Below, piece by piece: positions 9,019 to 17,308 of a stretch of 64,000 bases of DNA. The position numbers and the translations under genes are program-made. Source of the DNA: Microbacterium sp. NC79 (lineage in GTDB: Bacteria; Actinomycetota; Actinomycetes; Actinomycetales; Microbacteriaceae). The stretch covers positions 1,116,001 through 1,180,000 of the forward strand of contig NZ_JAHQYI010000001.1 in NCBI RefSeq assembly GCF_019061125.1. The letters run 5' to 3'. A model generated the notes under the pieces. It had not been told where the DNA came from and did not search any database. It was given only the letters and a program-made list of their open reading frames with translations. Each line of letters opens with the position of its first letter. Position 1 is the first letter of the stretch.

Positions 9019-9438
9019 ATGGCAAGCGATTTTGAGACGCCGTTGACACCACCTGCACAGGCCGTGACGCACCAAAACGGCCCCCAGGTTCCGATCGCTC
9101 CTCAGAAATTTGCGTCGCCCGCAGGCACCTACTTCGGTGAATCCGCCTACCCGGTACCGCAACAGCACCCGCAATCCGCGTATCAAATCGTCAACGTTTA
9201 CCAGAATGCTCCGGTGGTGCGCCCCACCAACGGCATGGCGATCGGATCCCTGGTGACGGGATTCTTCGGGATGTTCCCGGTGTCAATTCCGCTCGGGATC
9301 ACGGCGCTCAATCGGATCAAGCAGACCGGAGAGCCTGGTTGATGGCAAGCCATCACCGGAATCGTGATGGGCAGCTTTCATGCGCTCATGTTTGCGACCA
9401 TGACACTGCCTGCGCTCATCATCGCGCTCGGAACCTAG
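9019..9438 (+). pseudogene. DUF4190-like membrane protein interrupted by an in-frame TGA
   Basis: The ATG at 9019, four bases after ddl, opens a 107-residue frame: a Pro/Gln-rich N-terminus, then the first half of a DUF4190-type domain (GMAIGSLVTGFFGMF, GITALNRIKQTGEPG). At 9340 it meets TGA, but the same frame stays open to TAG at 9436-9438 and encodes the expected second half (ITGIVMGS followed by a hydrophobic segment). Intact relatives have Arg-Gly or similar after the Gly-Glu-X-Gly, so CGA to TGA is the simplest change. It could be a real nonsense mutation or a read error. If translated as is, the product lacks its second membrane segment. Confidence 0.7.
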
Positions 9439-9473
9439 CCCTCACGCGCCTACGGCACCGTGCTGAGCGGTCT

Positions 9474-9950
9474 TTAGCGCGGCGAGCACTTTGCCGTGAG
9501 CGGAAGGTCTTGTGCGGCCTTACTGATGCGCGAGAGCACTTCGACCGAGCTGACAACCTCGCTGTTGAAGTACACCTGAATCGCGGGCTCTCGACCGAAA
9601 ACCGTCATGCGATAGAACGGGGCATCAGAATCGTCGATCAGCCAATCGAAGCCCTGGTGTGACTGGCAAGGCAACTCACTTGCCACCGGCACGTCGACAC
9701 CGCAGGAAAAGTAGATCGAGACCGGATTGCCCCAAGCCGCGGTTGATTGTGCGTCTGTCCACACCCGTTCAAGTGAGGCGTTGGCCTCGTTGGCGGCGAT
9801 GGAATCGGGAAGATTCACCATGACGTTCGCACACAGCGGGTTATTGGCGTCCGCAGCCGGCTCAAGCGCGATAGTGGGTGAGCAACCGACGAGCAGGCTG
9901 GCGGCGAGACCGATGGCAGCAAGGGCCGCTGAGCGGCGGGGAATACTCAC
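9474..9950 (-). CDS. DUF3515 family lipoprotein
   Basis: A 158-residue secreted lipoprotein: basic start MSIPRRSAAL, hydrophobic segment and lipobox LLVGC (Cys about residue 23), then a domain with four further Cys typical of DUF3515. The family is found in Actinobacteria next to ddl and thiL, as here; its function is unknown. The start is GTG at 9950, exactly six bases after TAGGCT on the minus strand, so it is probably leaderless; a GGAGGT also overlaps the spacer. Confidence 0.85.
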   Translation of the reverse strand: MSIPRRSAALAAIGLAASLLVGCSPTIALEPAADANNPLCANVMVNLPDSIAANEANASLERVWTDAQSTAAWGNPVSIYFSCGVDVPVASELPCQSHQGFDWLIDDSDAPFYRMTVFGREPAIQVYFNSEVVSSVEVLSRISKAAQDLPLTAKCSPR

Positions 9951-9956
9951 ACCTCC

Positions 9957-9975
9957 AGCCTAAGCCCGATAGCGT
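9957..9975. promoter_or_regulatory. Back-to-back -10 elements for the DUF3515 gene and thiL
   Basis: Minus strand: TAGGCT at 9962-9957, six bases before the GTG at 9950. Plus strand: TAGCGT at 9970-9975, six bases before the GTG at 9982. The two promoters are divergent and only seven bases apart at their -10 boxes, so they may interfere with each other. Confidence 0.6.
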
Positions 9976-9981
9976 GGAGGG

Positions 9982-10953
9982 GTGACCGAACTGATTGGCG
10001 ACCTCACCGAGTCCGACATCCTGCGGCGGATTCTGGCGCGCACACCGGGCGCCAGTGGCGCGATCGTCGGCCCGGGGGATGACGCAGCCGTGCTCGCCCT
10101 GCGTGGTGACCTCGTTGCTACAACCGACACGCTGGTACACGGGCCCGATTTCCGTCTCGCGTGGTCAAGCGGGTTCGATCTCGGCTACAAGGCCGCAGCC
10201 GTGAACCTGGCCGACGTCGCCGCGATGGGGGCCCGTCCGACGGCGCTCTTGGTCGCTCTCGCGATCCCGGCGACCGTGCCCGTCAGCCTCGTCGAAGACA
10301 TGGCAGACGGGTTCGCTGCCGCTTGCGCCGCGCTTGCGCCTGGTTGTGCTGTTGTCGGCGGCGACCTCACAGTGTCTGCAACGTTGACGATCGCCGTCAC
10401 AGCGCTCGGCGACTTGGAAGGCCGGGCTGCGGTCCTCCGCTCCGGGGCGCGCCCAGGCGACACCGTGGCGCTTGCCGGCCAACAGGGCGTCGCCGCCCGC
10501 GGACTGTCGACCCTGTTTCGTCGATTCACCGATGCCGACGGTGTGCCGACACCCCTCGACCTTGACCAACTGACCGACGATGAACGGTCTGAGGTCATCG
10601 CCCAGTTGCGCCCGGAACCACCGGTTGGGTTGGGAATTGTCGCGGCGCTTGCCGGTGCGACGGCGATGATGGATGTCTCCGACGGTCTCGTTCTGGACGC
10701 GCGCCGCATGGCACGTGCCTCAGGAGTCACGATGGGGATTGACTCAAAAGCGTTCGAGAACCCGGCATCGGCGCTGGAGGGCGGGGAGGATCACCCGTTG
10801 CTCGCCACCTTCTCAGGTGCGGTACCCGACGGGTTTCGGCCTATTGGTCGGGTGACCGAGGTCGGCGACGAAGCTGTCCTGGTCGATGGCCGGCCATACG
10901 ATCTGCCAGGCGGATGGGACCCTTACCGGGACTGGGACGCTCAGGCAGGCTGA
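9982..10953 (+). CDS. thiL: Thiamine-monophosphate kinase
   Basis: A 323-residue member of the AIR-synthase/PurM-like ATP-binding fold that phosphorylates thiamine monophosphate to the diphosphate cofactor. The metal-binding motif GPGDDAAVL is at about residue 31, followed by ATTDTLVHGPDF and the VNLADVAAMGARP helix; the C-terminal half has MMDVSDGLVLDARR. GTG start preceded by TAGCGT-N6 and GGAGG. It ends tail-to-tail with rsmD with a 13-base overlap of the coding ends. Confidence 0.93.
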   Translation: MTELIGDLTESDILRRILARTPGASGAIVGPGDDAAVLALRGDLVATTDTLVHGPDFRLAWSSGFDLGYKAAAVNLADVAAMGARPTALLVALAIPATVPVSLVEDMADGFAAACAALAPGCAVVGGDLTVSATLTIAVTALGDLEGRAAVLRSGARPGDTVALAGQQGVAARGLSTLFRRFTDADGVPTPLDLDQLTDDERSEVIAQLRPEPPVGLGIVAALAGATAMMDVSDGLVLDARRMARASGVTMGIDSKAFENPASALEGGEDHPLLATFSGAVPDGFRPIGRVTEVGDEAVLVDGRPYDLPGGWDPYRDWDAQAG

Positions 10954-11498
10954 CCCCACCACACCGTGGTGTCGCCGTAGGTTTTCTCCCGCATTGCGTC
11001 CAAGCCGGCACCTGCCCAATCCGGGCCGGGGGAGCGTTTCGCGCGCTCAACGATGACGATGGCCTCTTCGCTGAGCCGATCGGCCAACAACACCAGCACC
11101 GCGTTGAGATCAGCATCTGCGATGTCGTACGGGGGGTCTAAGAAAACCAGATCCCATGGCGAGTGCGCACTTTTCAGAAAAGTGGCCGCGGCCACGGCAT
11201 GGACGCGGGCGAGCGGGGCACCAGATTTGGCGACTTTGGCCGCATTGGTTGTGGCCACTTTGGCTGCCTGCCCGGCTTTTTCCACGAGGTCGACACTTGC
11301 GGCACCACGGCTTGCGCACTCGAGCCCGAGGGCACCGGACCCAGCGAACAGGTCAAGCACGCGCGCGCCAGCGATGGCGTCGACGGAGTCGAGGGCCCCC
11401 AGCAACGATTCGCGCACACGGTCAGACGTCGGACGGGTGCCGGAACCAGGAACGTCGAGTGAAAGTCCGCGTGCGGAACCGGCAATGATCCTGGTCAT
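10941..11498 (-). CDS. rsmD: 16S rRNA (guanine(966)-N(2))-methyltransferase
   Basis: A 185-residue SAM-dependent methyltransferase that modifies G966 of 16S rRNA. It has the conserved N-terminus MTRIIAGSARG, the TRPTSDRVRE segment, SAM motif VLDLFAGSGALGLE and the catalytic motif FLDPPYD. The ATG at 11498 lies exactly six bases after TAGGCT on the minus strand. In many bacteria rsmD is next to coaD; here recG lies between, transcribed divergently. Confidence 0.94.
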   Translation of the reverse strand: MTRIIAGSARGLSLDVPGSGTRPTSDRVRESLLGALDSVDAIAGARVLDLFAGSGALGLECASRGAASVDLVEKAGQAAKVATTNAAKVAKSGAPLARVHAVAAATFLKSAHSPWDLVFLDPPYDIADADLNAVLVLLADRLSEEAIVIVERAKRSPGPDWAGAGLDAMREKTYGDTTVWWGQPA

Positions 11499-11504
11499 CT
11501 CACC

Positions 11505-11510
11505 AGCCTA
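11505..11510 (-). promoter_or_regulatory. -10 element of leaderless rsmD
   Basis: AGCCTA on the plus strand, i.e. TAGGCT on the minus strand, with six bases to the rsmD ATG. It is identical in sequence and spacing to those of recG, coaD, ftsY and the DUF3515 gene. Confidence 0.6.
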
Positions 11511-11581
11511 TCGCCGTGCCCAGTCCTGACGACCGCACCCACAGGTTCCGCTCTCTCCGAGGCAATGAGGGTGACCGCCAT

Positions 11582-11587
11582 TAGGCT
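11582..11587 (+). promoter_or_regulatory. -10 element of leaderless recG
   Basis: TAGGCT followed by six bases and GTG at 11594. No Shine-Dalgarno sequence is visible, so this box decides the choice of the GTG over the ATG at 11606. Confidence 0.6.
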
Positions 11588-11593
11588 AAATGC

Positions 11594-13747
11594 GTGCGCT
11601 TCGTGATGGAATCTCGGTTGGATGGAGCCGTGGGCGGCAAAACCGCAACCGTGCTGCGGCGGGCCTTCGGCATGCACACCGTGGGTGACCTTCTCGCGCA
11701 CTACCCGCGCCGATACGCGATGCACGGCGAGCTCACGCCAATCCGATCACTGCCTGTTGGTGAGCAGGTCACGATCATTGCCGAGGTGAAGCGCGTCACT
11801 GAGCGCCGCATGCAGGCGCGCAAAGGCATGATTCTTGAGGTTGTGATCGGCGACGGCAATGGGGAGATGAGCCTGACGTTCTTCAACCAGCAGTGGCGTG
11901 CAAAAGATCTCACTGTCGGCAGGCGCGGCATTTTTGCGGGCAAAGTCGGCATGTACAAGGGCGGGTTGCAGTTCTCGCACCCTGACTACGAACTTTTTGA
12001 TTCTGCTGTCGAGATTGAGCCGGAACGGTGGGCAAATACACCGATTCCGATTTACCCGGCGACCTCAGCCATGGCGAGCTGGCAGATTCGGCGATCTATC
12101 GATCTCGTACTGGATGGCATTGACGAGAATGTGCCTGATCCGATTCCGGAACCACTGCGTACGTCAGAGGGTTTGCTGCCGGCGTATGACGCACTGATGG
12201 GGATTCACCGACCAGAATCTCTTGCGCAAGCCGAAAAGGCGCGCGAAACGCTTCGTCTTCAGGAGGCGCTGGTGCTCCAGACGGCGCTTGCGCAGCAGCG
12301 CGTCGCGGTGCGTGCGCTTGAAGCGACCCCGCGGCAGGCCGGCGCGCTTCTTGAGCGGTTTGACCGCGCGCTGCCGTTTGAGCTGACGCATGACCAGGAG
12401 GCCGTGGGGGAGCAGATCGCGCACAGTCTCGTGGCACCCTGGCCGATGAACCTGTTGGTACAGGGCGAAGTGGGGTCAGGCAAGACTCTCGTTGCATTGC
12501 GTGCCATGTTGCAGGTTGCGCAGTCGGGCGGGCAATCCGCCCTCATCGCACCCACCGAAGTGCTCGCCGCACAGCACCTGCGCTCGATCGCAAAGGCGCT
12601 GGGGCCGGAGCTTGCGCCACTTCTGATGCCAACGCTTTTGACGGGGCAGATGTCGGCGCCTGAGCGACGCAAAGCTGCGCTCCGGGTCGCGTCAGGGCAA
12701 GCGCTGATCGTAATCGGCACGCACGCGCTGCTGAGTGACAAGACCACGTTTGCAGACCTTGGGCTCGTCGTGGTGGACGAGCAACACCGGTTCGGGGTGG
12801 AACAACGAGAGACGCTGCGAGCCAAGGGCAGTGCGCCGCACGCGCTTGTGCTCACGGCAACCCCGATTCCGCGCACCGTCGCCATCACGGTTTTCGGAGA
12901 CCTCGAGGTCGCGACGCTACGCACGATGCCCGCCGGTCGCGCGGGAATCTCAACGTTTGTCGCCCCGGTGGCAGAGAAACCTGCCTGGTTTGGTCGGGTG
13001 TGGGATCGCGCGACAGAAGAGGTCGCCAAGGGACACCAGGTGTTTGTGGTGTGTTCCGCAATCGATACCGAACAGGCGACGACGGAAGCCGAGGGGGAGG
13101 AGGCGCCGCCGCTGGAGGGCGAAGCGCAGCGTCCGCGGTGGGGAGTTGTGCAGGTGGCAGCCACGCTCGCGACGCTGCCCACCTTTGCCGGTGTGCGCGT
13201 CGAGATCCTGCACGGCAAAATGCCTTCGGAAGAGAAGGACGCGATCATGCGGTCGTTCGCGGCAGGCGACATCGATGTTCTCGTTGCCACAACCGTGATT
13301 GAGGTGGGCGTTGACGTGCCGAATGCCTCGACGATGATCATTTTGGATGCTGACCGGTTCGGTGTTTCACAGCTTCACCAGCTTCGTGGGCGCGTTGGCC
13401 GTGGCAGCGTCCCCGGGCTGTGCTTGCTCGTCACCGAGGCCAACCAGGGGACGCCAGCACGTGCGAGAGTCGATGCCGTTGCGGCAACGCTCGACGGCTT
13501 TGCGCTGGCTGAAGTCGACCTGGAACTGCGTGGTGAGGGTGACGTTCTCGGCGATGCGCAGTCAGGGGTGCGGTCATCGCTTCGCCTGTTGCGCGTTATG
13601 AAAGACCAGGCGGTCATCGAACTTGCTCGTGACGTGGCCGAGAAGATTCTCGCGGACGATCCGATGCTGACCAAGCACGCTGGGCTTGCCGATGCATTGA
13701 GCCGTCACATGACGCAGACGGAACGCGCGGCGCTGGCTAAGACGTAG
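11594..13747 (+). CDS. recG: ATP-dependent DNA helicase RecG
   Basis: A 717-residue superfamily 2 helicase that remodels stalled replication forks and Holliday junctions. It has an N-terminal wedge/OB domain (about residues 1-220; LAHYPRRYAMHG is typical), Walker A GEVGSGKTLVAL (about residue 291), the DEQH box VVDEQHRFGVEQRE, TATPIPRT and helicase motif VI LHQLRGRVGRG. Length matches the family. The start is GTG at 11594 (MRFVMESRLDG) from the TAGGCT box; the ATG at 11606 is the alternative. Confidence 0.95.
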   Translation: MRFVMESRLDGAVGGKTATVLRRAFGMHTVGDLLAHYPRRYAMHGELTPIRSLPVGEQVTIIAEVKRVTERRMQARKGMILEVVIGDGNGEMSLTFFNQQWRAKDLTVGRRGIFAGKVGMYKGGLQFSHPDYELFDSAVEIEPERWANTPIPIYPATSAMASWQIRRSIDLVLDGIDENVPDPIPEPLRTSEGLLPAYDALMGIHRPESLAQAEKARETLRLQEALVLQTALAQQRVAVRALEATPRQAGALLERFDRALPFELTHDQEAVGEQIAHSLVAPWPMNLLVQGEVGSGKTLVALRAMLQVAQSGGQSALIAPTEVLAAQHLRSIAKALGPELAPLLMPTLLTGQMSAPERRKAALRVASGQALIVIGTHALLSDKTTFADLGLVVVDEQHRFGVEQRETLRAKGSAPHALVLTATPIPRTVAITVFGDLEVATLRTMPAGRAGISTFVAPVAEKPAWFGRVWDRATEEVAKGHQVFVVCSAIDTEQATTEAEGEEAPPLEGEAQRPRWGVVQVAATLATLPTFAGVRVEILHGKMPSEEKDAIMRSFAAGDIDVLVATTVIEVGVDVPNASTMIILDADRFGVSQLHQLRGRVGRGSVPGLCLLVTEANQGTPARARVDAVAATLDGFALAEVDLELRGEGDVLGDAQSGVRSSLRLLRVMKDQAVIELARDVAEKILADDPMLTKHAGLADALSRHMTQTERAALAKT

Positions 13748-13753
13748 TGTCGC

Positions 13754-13759
13754 TAGGCT
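13754..13759 (+). promoter_or_regulatory. -10 element of leaderless coaD
   Basis: TAGGCT, then six bases, then the coaD ATG at 13766. It lies within the few bases between recG and coaD, so coaD can be transcribed separately from recG. Confidence 0.6.
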
Positions 13760-13765
13760 AAAGAC

Positions 13766-14263
13766 ATGAGCTCACGTATCGCCGTCGTTCCGGGGTCGTT
13801 TGACCCGCCGACGCTCGGTCACCTAGACGTTATCCGCCGCGCAGCTGCGCTGTACGACGAACTGCACGTGCTTGTGGTCCACAACCCTGACAAAGAGGCT
13901 ATGCTGCCCATCGCTCAGCGCCTCAGTCTGCTCGAACAGTCGATCAAAGAAGACGACATGGGTGGCAACGTCATTGTTGGGTCCTGGAGCATGGGTCTTC
14001 TCGTTGATTACGCCACCGATGTGGGAGCCGGGGTCCTGATTAAGGGCATCCGTTCTCAATTGGATGTCGCATATGAGACGCCGATGGCCATCGTGAACCG
14101 CCACCTCGCGCAGATTGAAACCGTGTTCTTACTTCCTGACCCGTCGCACGCGCTCGTTTCGAGTTCGTTGGTGCGCCAGGTCGCAGGTCTCGGCGGCGAC
14201 GTGTCACCGTTCGTTCCGCCCGCGGTGGCGAAGTTCCTCGACACCGGTGCCCGCGACATCTGA
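13766..14263 (+). CDS. coaD: Phosphopantetheine adenylyltransferase
   Basis: A 165-residue nucleotidyltransferase that adenylates 4'-phosphopantetheine in coenzyme A synthesis. It has the nucleotide-binding stretch [16 protein letters not shown] with the T/HxGH motif, the [12 protein letters not shown] segment and the C-terminal ISSTxVR-like [15 protein letters not shown]. Length matches the family. The N-terminus has Asp-Pro-Pro where many members have Asp-Pro-Val/Ile, a minor change. Confidence 0.95.
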   Translation: MSSRIAVVPGSFDPPTLGHLDVIRRAAALYDELHVLVVHNPDKEAMLPIAQRLSLLEQSIKEDDMGGNVIVGSWSMGLLVDYATDVGAGVLIKGIRSQLDVAYETPMAIVNRHLAQIETVFLLPDPSHALVSSSLVRQVAGLGGDVSPFVPPAVAKFLDTGARDI

Positions 14264-14323
14264 GGCGCGGCGCCCGACCAACACACAGCCGCGCATCAGC
14301 GCGGCGCGATACGATTGACGATT

Positions 14324-14884
14324 GTGAAGACCAAGAAGCCAGGCCCGTTCGCGATTAATGTTCGAGACATCATCCACCACCCAGGGGAGATGCGCGAGCA
14401 CGAGTTGACGATCCCGCTCACTGAAAAGTGGGGAGAGGGAATTGTCGCTATCGAAGCGGGCACTGACGTCGAAATTGACGTTCGGCTCGAGTCCGTTCAC
14501 GAGGGGATTTTGGCAACAGCTGAGATCCACTCGGTGTTCGATGGAGTGTGTGGGCGATGCCTCACAGACCTGTCGGAGAGTGTCGAAGTCGAGATCCAGG
14601 AACTTTTCGCGTATTCTGGTGACGAAGCAACTGACTTTGAAGTTCAAGACGACCACGTGGATCTTGAAATTGCGGTCAGGGATGCGATTGTCCTATCGCT
14701 TCCGTTTCAACCGGTGTGTCAGCCGGATTGCCCCGGCCTTGATCCGGTCACGGGTGAGCGACTGACGGAAGCGCCGATTGAGCGTGCCGACGCGCCAACC
14801 GATCCTCGGTGGGCTGCGCTTCAAGGATTCACAGACCAGGCCAGCGGAGCACACTCTGCTGAGCAAAACACGGAAGAGAGCTAG
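14324..14884 (+). CDS. DUF177 (YceD family) protein, rpmF partner
   Basis: A 186-residue YceD-type protein. The family is coded upstream of rpmF in most bacteria and is tied to 23S rRNA/L32 production, with the mechanism unsettled. The domain carries the conserved cysteine pairs CGRCL (about residue 74) and CQPDCPGLDP (about residue 128), which may bind zinc. I chose GTG at 14324 (MKTKKPGPFAIN); TTG at 14315 is in frame, and a TACGAT box lies just upstream (14310-14315). The C-terminus ends two bases before rpmF. Confidence 0.88.
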   Translation: MKTKKPGPFAINVRDIIHHPGEMREHELTIPLTEKWGEGIVAIEAGTDVEIDVRLESVHEGILATAEIHSVFDGVCGRCLTDLSESVEVEIQELFAYSGDEATDFEVQDDHVDLEIAVRDAIVLSLPFQPVCQPDCPGLDPVTGERLTEAPIERADAPTDPRWAALQGFTDQASGAHSAEQNTEES

Positions 14885-14886
14885 TC

Positions 14887-15096
14887 ATGGCAGGTAACCC
14901 CCCCAAGCGGAAGGTCTCCCGCTCAAATACTCGTTCACGTCGTGCGCAGTGGAAGGCAGCTCCCATCGCGCTCGTCAAGACGATTGAGAACGGCAAGGTT
15001 GTTTACAGCCGCCCGCACCAGGCCAAGGTTGTCACCGACTCGCAGGGCACTGAGCTGTTCCTCGAGTACAAGGGTCGCAAGGTCGCTGACGTTTAA
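14887..15096 (+). CDS. rpmF: 50S ribosomal protein L32, zinc-free type
   Basis: A 69-residue L32 with the conserved start PPKRKVSRSNTRSRRAQWKA. No cysteine is present, so this is the form without the zinc ribbon; such paralogues or replacements avoid zinc need. The C-terminus (EYKGRKVADV) is the type I associate with Microbacteriaceae. It is translated with the DUF177 gene upstream; rnc follows after 17 bases. Confidence 0.95.
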   Translation: MAGNPPKRKVSRSNTRSRRAQWKAAPIALVKTIENGKVVYSRPHQAKVVTDSQGTELFLEYKGRKVADV

Positions 15097-15113
15097 TTCG
15101 TCTCGGATGACTT

Positions 15114-15800
15114 GTGAGTGATTTGATCACCATCGCACAGAAGCTCGGCGTCGATATCGACGCCGAGCTTCTGTCGCTTGCACTGACACACCGTTCGTTC
15201 GCTTACGAGAACGGCGGCATTCCGCACAATGAGCGACTCGAGTTTCTCGGTGACTCTGTGCTGGGCCAGGCGACCACCGTGTTGCTTTACACTCGCCACC
15301 CCGACCTTGATGAGGGTGCGCTTGCGAAGCGCCGCGCATCGGTCGTGTCGACCGTCGCACTCGCCGAGGTTGCCCGTTCCATCGGTCTCGGCGAGTACAT
15401 TCGCCTTGGTCGTGGTGAAGAGCAAACCGGCGGGCGTGACAAGGATTCAATCCTTGCCGACACCACCGAAGCGCTCATTGGTGCCACGTACCTTTCGGCT
15501 GGCCAAGACGCGGCAACCGCACTCGTGCACCGCCTCATCGAGCCGTTGCTGGCTGATCCCGATCGATACGGCGCCGCCATCGATCCGAAGACCGCGCTAC
15601 AGGAAATGGCAGCGCGCGTCGCACAGTCGGTTCCTGTCTACACGATCGAAGGAACCGGACCTGACCACGACCGTCGCTTCTACGCGACCGTCACCGTTGG
15701 TGACGTGGTGTCATCGGGTGAGGGAACCAGCAAGAAGACAGCGGAGATGGCCGCGGCGCTCACCGCGTGGCACGTTCTGAACGACCGCTTGGCGAAGTAA
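15114..15800 (+). CDS. rnc: Ribonuclease III
   Basis: A 228-residue double-strand-specific endoribonuclease for rRNA maturation and mRNA control. The nuclease domain carries the signature ERLEFLGDSVLG (about residue 39) and the second acidic motif DTTEALIGATYL (about residue 119); a C-terminal double-stranded RNA binding domain ends with the GTSKKTAEMAAA helix. GTG start at 15114, with no clear Shine-Dalgarno. Codons 8-20 contain a perfect 38-base palindrome, listed separately as a possible autoregulation site. The order rpmF-rnc-mutM is usual for the group. Confidence 0.95.
   Translation: MSDLITIAQKLGVDIDAELLSLALTHRSFAYENGGIPHNERLEFLGDSVLGQATTVLLYTRHPDLDEGALAKRRASVVSTVALAEVARSIGLGEYIRLGRGEEQTGGRDKDSILADTTEALIGATYLSAGQDAATALVHRLIEPLLADPDRYGAAIDPKTALQEMAARVAQSVPVYTIEGTGPDHDRRFYATVTVGDVVSSGEGTSKKTAEMAAALTAWHVLNDRLAK
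15137..15174. repeat. Perfect 38-base palindrome inside the rnc 5' coding region
   Basis: The left arm ACAGAAGCTCGGCGTCGAT is followed directly by its exact reverse complement, centred at 15155/15156. In RNA it would fold to a stem of about 17 pairs with a minimal loop, starting 23 bases after the rnc start codon. It encodes QKLGVDIDAELLS, and the codons are not forced to this pairing. RNase III cuts double-stranded RNA, so this is a candidate site for cleavage of its own message. Confidence 0.8.
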
Positions 15801-15809
15801 CGCGTTCCG

Positions 15810-16700
15810 TTGCCTGAACTTCCCGAAGTCGACGTCGTTCGCGCCGGACTCGCGCCTGCCGTCATTGGCGCCCGTGTGACCTCTGTCGAGGTGCGCGATG
15901 TGCGTGCTCTAACGCGCCATGTCGGAACCAGCGCTGACTTTGAAACGCAACTCACTGGTTCCGTCATTTCGGAAGCAGCCCGCCGCGGAAAGTTTCTCTG
16001 GCTGCCGATTTCTGATGATCGCGCCGTCGTAGGTCATCTCGGCATGAGTGGCCAGATTCTGCTCCGCGAGGCGGGAGCGCAGGCGGAGCGGCATGAGCGC
16101 GTGCGCATCATGATCGATCATCCGGTGCACGGGGAGCTAGCCGTGGTGTTTGCTGACCAGCGCACATTCGGATCCCTGGCGATCGACCACATGGTTCCGA
16201 CCATCGATGGCGCTCCTGCCGGCTGGGGCACGACGCTGTCGATGATTCCCTCCCAGGTCGCGCATATTGCACGCGACCCGCTTGACGATGCGTTCGACGC
16301 GGGCGCGTTTCGTGCCGCACTTGCGAAGAAGGCCTCTGCTATCAAGCGGGTGCTGCTCGATCAGACCGTCGTGAGTGGCATCGGCAATATCTATGCAGAC
16401 GAGTCGTTGTGGGCCACGCGCCTGCACCCCGAGCAGCCGGCGAACACGCTTTCTGCACGCAAAGTCACCGAGTTGCTTGGCGCCGTTCGCGCTGTGCTGC
16501 TGAAGGCGCTGGCGGAGGGCGGAACCAGCTTCGACGCCCAGTATGTCAACGTGAATGGGCAGGCTGGTTACTTTGCGCACTCGCTCAACGCTTATGGCCG
16601 GCAAGGGAAGCCATGTGACCGTTGCGGAAACGCGATCGTGCGCGAGAGCTTCATGAATCGCGGTTCGCACTTCTGTCCGCGGTGCCAGCGGCTGCGGTGA
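15810..16700 (+). CDS. mutM: Formamidopyrimidine-DNA glycosylase
   Basis: A 296-residue Fpg/MutM enzyme that excises 8-oxoguanine and formamidopyrimidines and nicks the abasic site. The start is TTG at 15810, fixed by the required N-terminal MPELPEV, where Pro2 is the nucleophile and Glu3 assists. The helix-two-turn-helix region (VSGIGNIYADESLW) and the C-terminal zinc finger CDRC...CPRC are present. It ends six bases before the converging SnoaL-like gene. A stray copy of its zinc finger lies about 470 bases downstream. Confidence 0.95.
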   Translation: MPELPEVDVVRAGLAPAVIGARVTSVEVRDVRALTRHVGTSADFETQLTGSVISEAARRGKFLWLPISDDRAVVGHLGMSGQILLREAGAQAERHERVRIMIDHPVHGELAVVFADQRTFGSLAIDHMVPTIDGAPAGWGTTLSMIPSQVAHIARDPLDDAFDAGAFRAALAKKASAIKRVLLDQTVVSGIGNIYADESLWATRLHPEQPANTLSARKVTELLGAVRAVLLKALAEGGTSFDAQYVNVNGQAGYFAHSLNAYGRQGKPCDRCGNAIVRESFMNRGSHFCPRCQRLR

Positions 16701-16706
16701 ATATTA

Positions 16707-17081
16707 TCAGGCGCGCTCGGGGCGAGTTCCTGCTGGAGCAGTCTGTGCAACATCGGTCCACACCTCGGTCATCACCGTGATGAGATCGTCTGCGGTCTCG
16801 ACAAAGGTTGCGCATTCGAAGTGGTCGAGCCCGGTCTTGCCGATGGCTGTTACGTGTGAGCGACAGGCGGCTGCATGTGCGTCGCCGACAAGATCGTGAA
16901 TGACGAGATGATCAAATCCTGGGTACTCGGCGTTCACGGCAATCCATTCGGCGCGGTTAAAGGACTCACCGGTGTGTACGTACCGACAAATGAAGTCGGG
17001 GTGAAGGAATTGACTGAGATCTGACCAGCGGCGCTCGTCAATAGCGCGCATGAGGTTTCTGAGTAATTCTGGCGCAGACAT
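16707..17081 (-). CDS. SnoaL-like (NTF2-fold) protein
   Basis: A 124-residue small protein starting MSAPELLRNLMRAIDER. The pattern of an N-terminal helix pair, then FLHPDFICRYVHTGESFNRAEWI, and beta strands ending ITVMTEVWTD fits the NTF2/SnoaL fold used by polyketide cyclases and many uncharacterised proteins. The frame is open up to 17219, but the ATG at 17081 is six bases after a TACAAT box on the minus strand, so it is probably leaderless. The substrate is unknown. It is convergent with mutM. Confidence 0.65.
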   Translation of the reverse strand: MSAPELLRNLMRAIDERRWSDLSQFLHPDFICRYVHTGESFNRAEWIAVNAEYPGFDHLVIHDLVGDAHAAACRSHVTAIGKTGLDHFECATFVETADDLITVMTEVWTDVAQTAPAGTRPERA

Positions 17082-17087
17082 GCGCTT

Positions 17088-17093
17088 ATTGTA
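17088..17093 (-). promoter_or_regulatory. -10 element of the SnoaL-like gene
   Basis: ATTGTA on the plus strand (TACAAT on the minus strand), six bases from the ATG at 17081, the same geometry as the TAGGCT boxes elsewhere in the window. Confidence 0.5.
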
Positions 17094-17167
17094 TTCGGGT
17101 CCGTTTTGATGAATCGTTCTTACGTGGTCGGATACAAGGGGCAGGTCAACGTCAGAAAGTGATGTAG

Positions 17168-17308
17168 ACGGGGTGCTTCGCACGCTCGCTGCACACGTAC
17201 GGTCGCGGGGGAGAACCATGTGCCCGCTGCAGGGCTACGATGAAGCGCATTCCGTTTGCGGGGCGATCCTCGACCTTCTGCCCTCAGTGCCAGCGCAAAA
17301 AAGTATGA
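17168..17308 (+). pseudogene. MutM/Nei C-terminal zinc-finger fragment
   Basis: Between the stop codons at 17165 and 17306 the frame reads GCFARSLHTYGRGGEPCARC, then ATMKRIPFAGRSST, then FCPQCQRKKV. This lines up residue by residue with the end of the intact MutM (YFAHSLNAYGRQGKPCDRCG ... HFCPRCQRLR) including all four zinc cysteines. The catalytic domain is missing. Just upstream, GQVNVRK in another frame recalls the preceding YVNVNG stretch of MutM, so the homology may extend with frameshifts. It is a remnant of a second Fpg/Nei glycosylase or of a partial duplication. Confidence 0.75.
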
